This document shows positions 18,135 through 27,370 of a DNA stretch of 64,000 nt, one piece after another. The stretch is from Bradyrhizobium sacchari. GTDB lineage: Bacteria; Pseudomonadota; Alphaproteobacteria; Rhizobiales; Xanthobacteraceae. A program made the translations under genes and the position numbers. Within the stretch, counting starts at the first letter, position 1; each line of letters opens with the position of its first letter. The notes below the pieces were generated by a model. The model was not told where the DNA came from. It saw only the letters and a list, made by a program, of their open reading frames with translations, and did not search any database. The stretch covers positions 26,555 through 90,554 of the forward strand of contig NZ_LWIG01000031.1 in the NCBI RefSeq assembly GCF_002068095.1. The letters are read 5' to 3'.

Positions 18135-18797
18135 CTATCGGAGCGGTTGCACATTCTGTGTTGTCGTTCCCGCCGCGTCCGACGCTACCGCGGCTGCTCC
18201 CTCTTCTCCGTTGCTCTTGTTGCGCGGGGCGAGAGTCGTGTGGTTGGCAAGAGGAGCGACGGCGCGATCGCCATTAACCGTGGTGACAGACCGATTATCT
18301 ACCATGTCGAGCGGATCGTTCACCATAACGGCCAGATTGTTTTTGGTCGAGCAACCAAGCGTCGGTTCGAACGAATTGTCGTTCACTGCTGGTCCCACGA
18401 TCGAAAGCGACGGACAGTTCGGAAGATGCGCTTCGAACGTGATCGCCTCGATCCTGACGCCGGAACGGCCGGGTAAATTTAGGGGAGAAGCGGACAGGCG
18501 GATGTTATAGGGATCTACGCCCATGGCGCGGGCCTCGTGCGCCACCTGCGCAATGAGCTTAGGGGAGCCGCTGACATCCACATGGAGTGCGTCCCGCCGG
18601 CCGCCACTTACGTTGGCGATAAAACTACGCAGCTGAAGCTTCTCGGGGGCGCGGAGGCTCTGCAGGAACATGACTCGCCTTTTTTGTTCGATCTGGACTC
18701 CTTGTTCAGCAGCCCTGGGGTAAAGCGAGGCACTATTTGCGCAGCCCCCCAATGTTGCGGCAATGACAATCAAATGGGAAAAGCATCGCAGGGTCAT
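18135..18797 (-). CDS. CpaD-like lipoprotein of the T3SS secretin operon (y4xK-like)
   Basis: 220 residues starting with a lipoprotein signal peptide (lipobox LGGC at residues ~16-19). The body resembles CpaD of Tad pilus systems (RSFIANVSGGRRDALHVDVS, VDPYNIRLSASPLN, and the NCPSLSIVGPAVND block). It follows rhcC2 by 10 bp and sits where NGR234 has y4xK, after y4xI (ttsI) and y4xJ (rhcC2). A role as pilotin or outer-membrane partner of the Tad-type secretin RhcC2 is inferred from family and operon position. Confidence 0.7.
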   Translation of the reverse strand: MTLRCFSHLIVIAATLGGCANSASLYPRAAEQGVQIEQKRRVMFLQSLRAPEKLQLRSFIANVSGGRRDALHVDVSGSPKLIAQVAHEARAMGVDPYNIRLSASPLNLPGRSGVRIEAITFEAHLPNCPSLSIVGPAVNDNSFEPTLGCSTKNNLAVMVNDPLDMVDNRSVTTVNGDRAVAPLANHTTLAPRNKSNGEEGAAAVASDAAGTTTQNVQPLR

Positions 18798-18807
18798 TTG
18801 TCGATCC

Positions 18808-20262
18808 TCATTCGATGATAAAGCCGGCGTTGCCCGTCAATCCTGGTGCGCTCGCGCGCGGCGCATCGCGGCCTTGAGGCGGCCGTGCCAGCGTGTTCGT
18901 CAAAATGCGGCCTGCATCTGATGGCGGTGCGATGCGGTCGGTCGGCGCACTTATCCGACTTGGATTTGATCCCGGCCGCACGATGTAAGGTGTGACAACG
19001 ATAACCAGCTCGGTTTCGCGTTTTTGAAACGATGAAGAGCGAAAAAGCGCACCCAGGATCGGTACATCGCCGAGCCAGGGAAACTCGCCGATATCAGTGT
19101 TGAAGTTACGCCTGATGAGGCCGCCGATTGCAAAGCTCTGGCCGCTGGCGAGCTCGACCACGGTACTCGCCCGCCGAGTCGAGAGGGCAGGGACCGCCAT
19201 ACCATTGATCTTGACCTCGCCTTCGCTCGACAGTTCGCTGACTTCCGGCTTCACACGGACATTGATCTGGTTGTTGCTGAGCACAGTGGGGACGAATTCC
19301 AAGCTCACACCGAACTGCCGGAATTGGACCGAAACCTGTCGGTTATCCTGCATGACCGGGATCGGAAATTCGCCGCCGGCGAGGAAGCTTGCGGCTTCCC
19401 CTGACATCGCTGTCAGATTTGGCTCAGCCAGGATGGAGGCGAGGTGCTCACTGGCGAGAGCGTCGAGAACAGCGCTGAGGTTGGTATTGCCGGCGCTAAT
19501 CCCGACCCCGATCGTGCCGCCGCCGCCGGCCGCGCCGGACCCGCCCGGTTTGCCGGTAATAAGGAAAGCGCCATTTGGGCCGGAGGCGGTGAAGCGGATA
19601 TTTAGATCCTTGACGGCGCTGCGGGAGACTTCTGCCACCCGCACGCTGAGATTCACCTGCAGTGAGCCGGCGACCTGGATCTTGTTGACAACCGGCGCGC
19701 CCGCGCCAACAAATTGCTCAGTGACCTTCCTCGCCGCCTCAGCGACATCGGCATTGGGCGCCGTCCCGCTAAGGATCGCGCCGCGCGGGGTATAGCTGAC
19801 CTGAATTGGATAATCGCCGACCTCGGCCCTGAGCGCGGCCCGCAGATCCTCGATCGGTTGGGTGACAACAACCCGCAGCTCGGCAAGAGCCTCTCCGTTG
19901 TCGTTCAGGGCGAACAGGCTCGTCCGCCCGGACTTTTTGCCAAACACGAAAATTGTACTGCTCGAGGCAGCCTGATAATCGGCAATGGTCGGGTCGGCAA
20001 CAAAAATGGTCGCGGCCGGCGCGCTCAGATGAACTGTCTTTCCCTGTGACGAGGTAAGGTTGAGCGTGCCCGTGGTGCTGCCAGGTGCCGCACGTGGCAC
20101 CTCTCCTTTGCCGTCCCGCTTCGTCTCGGCTGAGGCTGCAAGCGGAAACAGCAAAGCAAATCCGCATACGAGATAGCAGAGACGTGGCAGAGCGGCAGAG
20201 CCGCGTGGGCTGGTGATCGTAGGCGGCTGAATAGCGCCGGCGGCATTATTAAGGACCTTCAA
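18808..20262 (-). CDS. rhcC2: RhcC2, T3SS outer-membrane secretin of the Tad/CpaC type
   Basis: 484 residues. Signal peptide at ~27-46 (CYLVCGFALLFPLAASA), an N-terminal pilus-assembly domain (TVHLSAPAATIFVADPTIAD, KKSGRTSLFALN), a BON-like part (GAILSGTAPNADVAEAARKV) and the secretin domain (FLAGGEFPIPV, FGVSLEFVPTVL, ELASGQSFAIGGLI, PWLGDVPILGALFRS, VIVVTPYIVRP). Rhizobial T3SS split the secretin into RhcC1 and RhcC2, and RhcC2 is related to Tad pilus CpaC rather than to other T3SS secretins (known for Rhizobiales). The start is a TTG overlapping the ttsI stop; no better in-frame start keeps the signal peptide. Confidence 0.9.
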   Translation of the reverse strand: MKVLNNAAGAIQPPTITSPRGSAALPRLCYLVCGFALLFPLAASAETKRDGKGEVPRAAPGSTTGTLNLTSSQGKTVHLSAPAATIFVADPTIADYQAASSSTIFVFGKKSGRTSLFALNDNGEALAELRVVVTQPIEDLRAALRAEVGDYPIQVSYTPRGAILSGTAPNADVAEAARKVTEQFVGAGAPVVNKIQVAGSLQVNLSVRVAEVSRSAVKDLNIRFTASGPNGAFLITGKPGGSGAAGGGGTIGVGISAGNTNLSAVLDALASEHLASILAEPNLTAMSGEAASFLAGGEFPIPVMQDNRQVSVQFRQFGVSLEFVPTVLSNNQINVRVKPEVSELSSEGEVKINGMAVPALSTRRASTVVELASGQSFAIGGLIRRNFNTDIGEFPWLGDVPILGALFRSSSFQKRETELVIVVTPYIVRPGSNPSRISAPTDRIAPPSDAGRILTNTLARPPQGRDAPRASAPGLTGNAGFIIE

Positions 20263-20978
20263 GAGATTGTTGCCTTTAAGTGAGACTGCTCCGCAGCCGA
20301 TGCCGTGCCAATGAGTTCAAGTGTGTAACCGACGCCGCGCGCGGTCTTGATCCTGAGCGTCGCACCGGCCTGGTTCAAATGCGCGCGTAAGCGATAAATC
20401 CCGACCTCCAGCGCGTTGGTCGAGACCTCGTCGTCGAACGCGTACAGGCTATCCTCCAGCGATGTGCGCGGCACAGTGCGGCCGGCGCGATTGAGCAGAT
20501 GTTCGAGAATGCACACCTCACGCCGGGCAATCCGCAGAATTCGACCACCGACCGAGACTTGTCTGGCGATCGGATCGAAATGAAGATTCCCGAATGTCAC
20601 GACCGGCGCCGTCATTTGCGTTGACCGTCGCAAAATGGCCCGCATGCGAGCGATGAGTTCGTCGATCGACACAGGCTTGGGTAGGAAATCATCTGCCCCG
20701 GCATTGAAGGTTGCAATTCGCCGGTTGAGATCATTGAGACTGCTCATCATCATTGCCGGCATTGATCGTCCTTCGCGCCGCAACTGCTTCAACCAGTCCA
20801 AACTATCTCCATCCGGCAAGACGGATTCGAGCAGTACGATGTGATAGTTCGCGCAATCCAGCGCGGCTGAGGCCTCATCTAGCGTGGGGGTCACGTCGAC
20901 CACGAACCCGCAATTCAGAAGCGTTGCCTTCACAGCGCGGCCAAAGTCCGCATGATGATCAACCAGGAGAATTCGCAT
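20259..20978 (-). CDS. ttsI: TtsI, two-component-type activator of T3SS genes
   Basis: 239 residues: receiver domain (1-~115) and OmpR-type winged helix (~140-225; RIARREVCILEHLLNRAGR, VSTNALEVGIYRLRAHLN, RIKTARGVGYTLE). The phospho-acceptor position holds Glu51 (VLLESVLPDG) instead of Asp, a known TtsI trait thought to mimic the active state. TtsI binds tts boxes, of which several are present in this window. It heads the operon ttsI-rhcC2-lipoprotein, with a possible small gene before it and a nod box 1.27 kb upstream, in line with flavonoid/NodD induction. Confidence 0.93.
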   Translation of the reverse strand: MRILLVDHHADFGRAVKATLLNCGFVVDVTPTLDEASAALDCANYHIVLLESVLPDGDSLDWLKQLRREGRSMPAMMMSSLNDLNRRIATFNAGADDFLPKPVSIDELIARMRAILRRSTQMTAPVVTFGNLHFDPIARQVSVGGRILRIARREVCILEHLLNRAGRTVPRTSLEDSLYAFDDEVSTNALEVGIYRLRAHLNQAGATLRIKTARGVGYTLELIGTASAAEQSHLKATIS

Positions 20979-21017
20979 TCATCGCCTCTCGTCCATCCCC
21001 TGCAGGACTTGAGCGTG

Positions 21018-21398
21018 TCACGTTTGACCATGAGATCCGGCGGAAGCCAGATGCTGCCGGTTTGGCGTGAATTCGAAAAGCCGTAAACGATGCGCAATAG
21101 CTTGTTGGCGGGCAACCGATGCCTGCGCGTCCATCGCCATCGGATAAGTGGCTTGCGGGCGCGCGCCGGAGCGGGCGGCGCGGTTCAATATATCCTTTAC
21201 GCAGGCAAGAGCTCTGCAATCTCTTACGGGGCTGAGAGTCCCGTCGGCGCGTTGCTGCATCTGTTGCCCGAGCATTGCCGTGCCTGGATGCGCGACGCGA
21301 ACGCCTGCAGTAGCGATCGCGCCAAGCCGCCCGAGCGAAATCAAAGCGCGGGCGAGAGAAGCTGTATTTGCCGCCGAACAGACTTGCGAGAACAACAT
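21018..21398 (-). CDS. Hypothetical small protein before ttsI
   Basis: 126 residues of unknown family. The ATG at 21398 has a good ribosome binding site (GGGGAG, seven bases before). The N-terminus (SLARALISLGRLGAIATAG) is mildly hydrophobic and could be a signal or membrane segment; the rest is Ala/Arg/Gln-rich with no motif I know. It ends 39 bp before ttsI on the same strand, inside the long leader between nod box and ttsI, so it would be co-transcribed. It may be a leader-encoded protein or a chance frame. Confidence 0.4.
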   Translation of the reverse strand: MLFSQVCSAANTASLARALISLGRLGAIATAGVRVAHPGTAMLGQQMQQRADGTLSPVRDCRALACVKDILNRAARSGARPQATYPMAMDAQASVARQQAIAHRLRLFEFTPNRQHLASAGSHGQT

Positions 21399-22250
21399 TG
21401 AAAACTCCCCAATCCGTCTTGATTCGCGGTCAGTCTTGCAAGGCTATTGAGCTCGTAAGGCCGTCAAGTCACGGCATTGCAAGTGTTCCGCGTTAAAGAC
21501 ACTTAACGCGCTATGTGTCGGCCAACGGGCTGCAAAAGGCCGAGATGCGATGAAGCGATCAACGCGCCCGAGATAGACATCCTCTCGCTAGCCGGAGATA
21601 GCCAAGCAAGATGTCAACTGTTGTGAAGCTCGGTCGCTCGTCCCGCGCTCCTACAGCAGACGAACGATGCAAGCTCTGAAGAGGAGCAGTCGAGTGTGGC
21701 CAGGTCGATCGAACCAGCATTGAGGTTTTGAGACGTTTGCAATATTGCCACCTGTCAGGAAGAGTTCACGCGAGCGGATTGTATCGCGAGACTGTCGGAA
21801 ATCCTACAATCTGACGCGGGGTGAGATTCAAGTGTCTTTAAATGCTCGTTGGTAGCGGTGCCATCAAATTCGGAAGCGTTGTGACGAAACGGCGACACAG
21901 TGCGGCATGTCGTCGAGCTGCGCGCGGCCGTCCGTCTCGCTCTGTCCAAGATCGTGAGCATTTGTCCGTCCAATTAAGCGTAGAGCAGTGGGCGAAGAGG
22001 CAGGCGTTCTTAGCAAGCGTCGGGTAAGCCATGACGCCAGGATCAGGCGTTCCGATCCGCCTCATACGTGTCAATTTAGCGGGAAGACCGTGGCGAGGGA
22101 GCGTCCGCGTGACGTACAGGAGCTAACTTGTAGACTGCCGATCGCGCGAGCCAAGTTGTTCGGCAAGGGGACTGCGGAGAGAATCGATTGCCAGATGTCA
22201 TTTTGAATGCGGCCTCCATACATTGCGATCGACTATGAGGCGTTTAGGCA
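21399..22250 (-). other. Long transcribed leader between nod box and ttsI, no clear gene
   Basis: The stretch lies downstream of a nod box that points to ttsI. Frames of 60-80 codons occur, but none has a good start or a recognisable product. Confidence 0.45.
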
Positions 22251-22298
22251 CGCGCGGCAAAATCGATTGTTTTTATGGAACGCATCCAGATGTCGGAT
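22251..22298 (-). promoter_or_regulatory. nod box (NodD binding site) upstream of ttsI
   Basis: On the minus strand the text runs ATCCGACATCTGGATG, seven bases, then CATAAAAACAATCGATTTTG, an almost complete match to the nod box (ATCCA...GATG...ATC-AAACAATCRATTTTACC). It points towards ttsI, 1.27 kb away, with at most one small gene between. In rhizobia ttsI is switched on by NodD and flavonoids through such a box. Confidence 0.88.
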
Positions 22299-22780
22299 TG
22301 GCTGCCCTGTAACAGCGCCGGTTGCCGCGGACGAGTGAATACCCGATGCGATCTCGGCCGAAACATCTGTTGGTTGATCGCGCCGTCAATGTCAGGCCGA
22401 GTTAGCTAACACGGGATGCTGCGCGATCAGCGGCTTACTTCACCGAGCCGTCTGCCAACCGTGAGGGCGTCAAAAAATTCATGTCGTTCGATCTCTCAGG
22501 GCATCCAAGGTGCCGGGATGCTGAAAAGAGCGGAAACTCACGGGCGAGAGGATGGTCCGGCGTCCTCCCGACCATCGGAAGTGCGTCTTCCGTCGGAGTC
22601 CTCAACGGCTGTACCCCTCGATAAGAGTTGATCGGGCCATCGGTCGCCCTCATTGTGTTTAGGTCGTTGTGCGCGAGTTGGAGTTGGTGCGCCGCTTCCA
22701 CCTCTACCTTGTGTTACCTTGTGGGTGTTGTGGTGCTTGAACGCCAACCAACCCGCCAAATGGTGCGGCCGACAGACTAT
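22299..22780. other. Intergenic region upstream of the nod box
   Basis: About 480 bp between the nod box and the end of the effector gene at 22781. No supported gene or further regulatory motif. Confidence 0.4.
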
Positions 22781-23749
22781 CTACTCGTTACTATCCCGCT
22801 TGTAGGGATTGTTTCCGCTACCGGTGCGGTAGCTTTCCAAATTTCCACCCAGGAACAGCCGCTCGGTTTCTCGGGTTGGGGTTCTGCCCAGCGAGCACAT
22901 CAAATCGACGTCCGCATCGATGTTGTCGTGATCTTCGGCATTCATTCTAAGCGCAATGCTACTCAGCACGTCGTCGGGCGTCCAGACAGTGAGCTTCGGC
23001 AAGGTGTAGGTGTGCAGCGCGTCTGCATTGTTGGCGATCGCTCTCGCCAAGTGATCGCGAGAAGCGACGAGTTTTGCCGGATCTTCGACCAATGATACGA
23101 AGGGTGATGTTGTTGTCTTGCCGCGCATATGCCAGCCAGCTTGGCGCGCTCGGTCAATGGGATACCGCTCCGGATGATCTCCAACTGAAGAATGATCCCG
23201 AGCCGTATTGCGGACATGCACTATTGCGCGGGTGTTTTCTTCTGCGTGCGGCTTGCAATCACTGTCCCGATTCTGAAAACGCCGCAATGTGACATATGAC
23301 GACCGCACCACGTCGTTGAACACGCTGTCTCGATCAACGGCAGATGCGGTCGCAGGTGACCAACGTGCCGCTTGCTGCTCGGCAAGATCGATCTCACTCC
23401 GAAGCGCTTCAAGAGTTGCACCTGTCAGTGTTGCCGCAAGCTGAGCGCGCGCGCTGACAAATGATGAGGCCGGATAGCGACTGCTCCCCGAGGCGGCCTC
23501 GCCTGGCACGGACGAGGACGTGGCAGTCGCGGAGTTTGGCGCTAAGGAGACTGAAACCGACGGTGGGGAGATCGAATTTAGGTCGTCTAGATCTAAGTCA
23601 TTCAGCTGCTGCTCGAAGCTTGCTTGATCTTCTGAATTGTGTGCCGGTGTGCCGATCTGGGCGTCAAGCTCGTCCTGTTGGCCGTGGGGCGGCTGTTGTA
23701 ACGCGTTGTGAGCCTCGAAGGGGGGGTGCGGCATTTCGTGGATCAACAT
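22781..23749 (-). CDS. Putative T3SS effector with ADP-ribosyltransferase-like motifs
   Basis: 322 residues, no signal peptide, with a disordered acidic N-terminus (~1-95) followed by a folded part. Two motifs recall small ADP-ribosyltransferase toxins: TTTSPFVSL near residue 220, like the STS-type strand, and TRETERLFLGGN near 295, like the E-x-E catalytic loop; an upstream arginine (VHVRN) may be the third element. A perfect tts box lies about 58 bp upstream, so TtsI control is very likely. The frameshifted gene at 25810-26717 is a paralogue conserving exactly these motifs. The enzyme activity is inference; effector status is well supported by the promoter. Confidence 0.7.
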   Translation of the reverse strand: MLIHEMPHPPFEAHNALQQPPHGQQDELDAQIGTPAHNSEDQASFEQQLNDLDLDDLNSISPPSVSVSLAPNSATATSSSVPGEAASGSSRYPASSFVSARAQLAATLTGATLEALRSEIDLAEQQAARWSPATASAVDRDSVFNDVVRSSYVTLRRFQNRDSDCKPHAEENTRAIVHVRNTARDHSSVGDHPERYPIDRARQAGWHMRGKTTTSPFVSLVEDPAKLVASRDHLARAIANNADALHTYTLPKLTVWTPDDVLSSIALRMNAEDHDNIDADVDLMCSLGRTPTRETERLFLGGNLESYRTGSGNNPYKRDSNE

Positions 23750-23806
23750 TCATCTCTCTCTCTGCCCTTCGAAGTGCCGGATGTCGGCGTAGATTGTTGC
23801 AGGTTC

Positions 23807-23824
23807 AGCTTTCGAGAAGCTGAC
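23807..23824 (-). promoter_or_regulatory. Perfect tts box
   Basis: The minus strand reads GTCAGCTTCTCGAAAGCT, identical to the consensus GTCAGCTTNTCGAAAGCT, and points to the effector gene starting at 23749. Confidence 0.93.
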
Positions 23825-24452
23825 GGGCCAGGAAGACGGCCATTTAGTTTCAGCTTCTTGAGGAAGCCGAATGGAGCCAGTCAGCGAGGCGTGCGGTCAG
23901 CTGGATGGATGCTGCGCAAAGCGACGGTTCAAAATGCTGTGCTGCCTTGAGCCTTATGGCATTGCTGTTCCACTAGGCCGAGGTCGCGTGTCTTGACTGA
24001 GCTTGTTCGGTGCCTCGCATCAGGTTCGCTTCACCACCACATTGCGAGCGCGTTTGGCAGACAGTCGTTGCATGGCAAGATAGACAAGCTGGCGCTTGCG
24101 GCCGGTCGAAAAGGTCTTTCGTACATCGCCCGCTTATGCAGATGTGAGAATTGCATTCTCTCGCTCGTATGCCCAGCGGGAATGAGCGCAACCGGTTTCC
24201 GCTTTGTGGTGTCCAGGCGGACGGCGCTCGATCGTATCGTTCTGGTCGACGCGCGCGGGGCTAAACCATTCAGCAAAAACTGACCTACGAGGTTGTGATG
24301 TCGGAATACCCGTGACAACTACTTGCGCGTCGTTGCGGCAGGCTGCTTTGTACAGGCGCGAACTCGTTTGTTGTCTGGAATCAACCAAACGGCTTGCGAG
24401 AACGACGTCTTGAAAAATGCCATCTACAGTACTTATCGAGGGAGAAGAGCAT
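23825..24452. other. Intergenic region without recognisable gene
   Basis: Frames of 70-95 codons on both strands show no family resemblance or ribosome binding sites. Possibly an IS relic too decayed to name. Confidence 0.35.
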
Positions 24453-24887
24453 ATGAAGTTTACTGGCCGAGGACTAACGATCCTGTTGTCCTTGCTATCG
24501 GCCGCGAGCGCGCCGGCGAGAGCCGATGAGCCCTCGCCGAAATACACCGAGGTGCTCGGTGCCCTCCAGGCGGGGAAGAATGTGAAGCTCATACTGGACA
24601 TGAGCCGCTGTAGCAGCGCGGAGGGTGGCAAGCCTGCCTCGGCGACGCAGGCCGGTCTGGTCATCAATGCTTTCAGGGTAACCGTCCAGAACGGCATCAG
24701 CTTCTCCAATGCTCATCAAACGGTCGACAGCTCCGGACGTGCCGTGACCGAATACATCCGCCATAGTCTTAGCCGCGAAGGCAAGCTGACGGTGCGAGCC
24801 TCGAAACTTGTCGTCGGGGCCACCGAACTCGTGAACCAAGGCGAATTCATCTGCGAACTGCCGGATGGAGCAAAGTTCATCTGGTAA
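24453..24887 (+). CDS. VirK family protein
   Basis: 144 residues with a cleavable signal peptide (LTILLSLLSAASAPARA), so exported to the periplasm. The mature part (TEVLGALQAGKNVKLILDMS, GLVINAFRVTVQNGISFSNA, and the C-terminal GEFICELPDGAKFIW) matches the VirK family named after the Agrobacterium virulence-region protein; family length is similar. A GGGAGAAG ribosome binding site precedes the ATG at 24453. The molecular role of the family is unclear. No tts, nod or NifA site was seen upstream. Confidence 0.78.
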   Translation: MKFTGRGLTILLSLLSAASAPARADEPSPKYTEVLGALQAGKNVKLILDMSRCSSAEGGKPASATQAGLVINAFRVTVQNGISFSNAHQTVDSSGRAVTEYIRHSLSREGKLTVRASKLVVGATELVNQGEFICELPDGAKFIW

Positions 24888-25544
24888 CGAAGAGCACAGA
24901 ACAGGGGTGCGCCTCAAAGACTGATCCTTTAATCGTGCGGACACCTTCGTGCGGCATGATACGGATCCTTTTCGATCGTCAGGAACGGTCAGAGGGTTTC
25001 TAGCCGCCCTTTCGTCGGGGAGGATCAAGTTGCACGCACTTGCTGCTCAGATAACTCATGAGGGCCGTCGATCTCCAGTCGATGTCAGGATTGGAAGATC
25101 GGCGGTTCAGGCGGTCGCCTTACAGGTTGGGGCCAAGCCTCTCACTTGAACGCTCCAGATGAGCTCGCCAAGCTACGTCCGCACGCTGTCTCGCGGTCTT
25201 TGTGAGAACGTTATTTCCATGCCAATTCAGCCGTGGGCTCGCGATGATGATACTCGACCCTAGGCCAATCCGGGATGCTATCGTATTTTCATTCCACGTC
25301 CTGTGGGAGCCTTTCATCTGAATTGCGGTGCTGCCGAATGCAGCCACAACGTGATTGATTCAGCGGCTTAAGATCTGACGCTCAAGTGTACCAAGCCGGA
25401 CTGCAGGATTGATCGATATAACGCGATCAACCCACCGGTGGTCGCGCCCTTCTCTTCCATCGGCCGCAATCTTGGCCGAACGAGGTGCTCGTCCACACCT
25501 CAGGCAGCTACTCAAGCTCCCGAAGCTGGCATCGCTCCCTCTTC
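24888..25544. other. Intergenic region without recognisable gene
   Basis: About 650 bp between virK and the duplicated tts region. Only short frames without support; a decayed effector start cannot be excluded, since a relict tts region points into it from 25577. Confidence 0.35.
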
Positions 25545-25620
25545 TTTCGCTACTCACGTTAGCTTTCCAAAACGGACCTGGCCGGGCAGAAAGATAGAAT
25601 GATAATGGTCGGCAAGTGCC
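25545..25620 (-). repeat. Duplicated tts promoter region (copy 2), with degenerate box at 25561-25577
   Basis: Shares TTCGCTACTCACGTTAGCTT, TTCCAAAAC, AGATAGAATGA and GGCAAGTGCC with 16595-16684. Its tts box (minus strand GTCCGTTTTGGAAAGCT) has lost one base, so it is probably inactive. No intact gene follows it. Confidence 0.7.
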
Positions 25621-25809
25621 TTTTACAACCTGAGGACAAATGCTCCGAATTTAGAGACGGTACAGGCTTCGGCTGAGGCTGATTTTCCAAGCGCGGTAGG
25701 TGACCAGTCCCCCCGCGCTGGCAGTTAGACCGGAGCATTATAGCGCCAACGCTGCTTTCGACTGTTCCGAGCATCGGAAAGGCAAATCACCCTTCCGGAG
25801 CCTCTTCCA

Positions 25810-26717
25810 TCAGCCTCCTGTTCCTGACTTTCTGTAGGGATTCGATGTGCTAGCGGTCCGATAGTCATCCAGATTCCCACCCAGAAACAGTACCTCTCGT
25901 TCTTCAGTTGGGGTATCGCTCACCCATGCCAGATCGGGTTCATCATCCTCAGTCCCGTCCTCAAGAATACTGACGATCTCTTCCGCCGTCCAAGTTGCAA
26001 CCCTCGGCACCGTGTAGGTGTGCAACTCATTCGCGTTCTCCGCGATGACTTTGGCACCATACTCGTTGTCATCGTCCGGCGAAAGGGCAGTTGTGAGGCC
26101 TCCTCGGACAGTGACACAAAAGGCGAAGAACTGGTGTCGCCCCTCATGTGCTCTGCCGCTGCGCGACCCAGATCAAGTCGTTGGCCTCCCCAGATATTCC
26201 AGGGAGCTTCGCGGTAACGCAAAGCCGCCATGGAGCGCAAATGAGCCATCGCGCTTTGACCGTCCAACCCATGTGGCTTGCAATCGCTGGCGTGGTTCTG
26301 AAGGCGCTGCAGCTCCGCGTATGACGATGCCATCACGTCGTCGTAAATGCGGCCACTATCGATGCGGACGGCTGATGGTCCGGTCGCTCTTGACCATTGT
26401 GCTGATCTTTGCCCAGCAAGCTCGATTTCTCTTCTGAGTTCCGCAATGTTCGCGCAGGTCAGTGTTGCGGCAAGCTGAGCGCGCGTTCTGACGAAGGATG
26501 CAACCGCGCACCGTTCGTTCTCTGGGATAGCTCGTGCTCTCTTGTTGCCATCCGTTACAGTCTGGTTCGATCCAGCCCCGGGTGCACCTGAGGCTGCGAG
26601 GATTGGCTGAGACTCTCTAAGCTGCTGCTCAAAGTCTGCTTGTGCTGTCTCATCCTGTTGCGGCTCGAGGTAATTCATCCGAGCCTCGGATGGCTTGACG
26701 TTGTCAAATGGGGCCAT
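25810..26717 (-). pseudogene. Frameshifted paralogue of the ADP-ribosyltransferase-like effector
   Basis: The N-terminal frame starts at ATG 26717 with a good GGGAG ribosome binding site and matches the 322-residue effector at 22781-23749 (ASFVRTRAQLAATLTCANI, ASDCKPHG, SSSPFVSLSEEASQL). Near 26085 the matching text moves to another frame, which continues with NELHTYTVPRVATWTAEEI and the catalytic-type TPTEEREVLFLGGNLDDYR to a stop at 25810. One small indel therefore separates the two halves. A tts box lies 245 bp upstream, so it was once a TtsI-driven effector; an intact allele may exist in related strains. Confidence 0.75.
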
Positions 26718-26961
26718 TCCGTTCTCCCTTTGGCAGGCTTGTCAATAAACTCATTCGTGCAAAGTTGATCTGATAAGGATCAACAACCGAGACGCGCACA
26801 ATGTCTATAAAACGCGCCGGGCCTGGTTCTCGAGCGGGTCGGTGTGTTGAGGGCATACGGGTGGGACCCGACCCGGGACCCAGGTCATGCTTTTCTTCCA
26901 GATTATGAGCCATCAAGTCGGCGCCCTGTCTGGATAGAGATGTTGCTATGCTAGAAGGCTT

Positions 26962-26979
26962 AGCTGTCGAACAGCTGAC
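26962..26979 (-). promoter_or_regulatory. tts box upstream of the frameshifted effector
   Basis: The minus strand reads GTCAGCTGTTCGACAGCT, 15 of 17 defined consensus positions. The surrounding ~200 bp resemble the region around the tts box of the NopM-type gene (54700-54910). Confidence 0.8.
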
Positions 26980-27370
26980 CACACTCATTGTTTGAAGAAA
27001 AATCGGGACCCTTGCGGCTGTGCTGGATAGCCCGGTTCAGAGCTGAGTTTGGCGAGATGAGGCGCCATTGTTGCTGTCCCGCTCCACGGCAGCACCGTGG
27101 GAAAGGGCCGGGAGAAGCAGCCCGGCGGAAGCGCAGCAATCGGTGAGCTCGAGCTGCGTGGAGAAGTCTGACTGGGCCAGCTTGCATGGGCTGCGAGTGG
27201 ATGTCCTTGAAATGTTCGGCAAGATGCAAGCTGTGATCCGAACAGCTGAATCTGGCTGCAGTCATCGGATTCGTGACCGGGCCGGGTGGCGTGAACCTCA
27301 TTATCCTCGGTTGGGCCTGCTGATGCGAGGGGGCGCATCGGCGCGCCGGTCGCAAAACACGACCCGCGCG

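Noticed and set aside
21755..22074. 72- and 78-codon frames between the nod box and ttsI
   Set aside because: No ribosome binding site, mutually overlapping in different frames, and no resemblance to a known protein.
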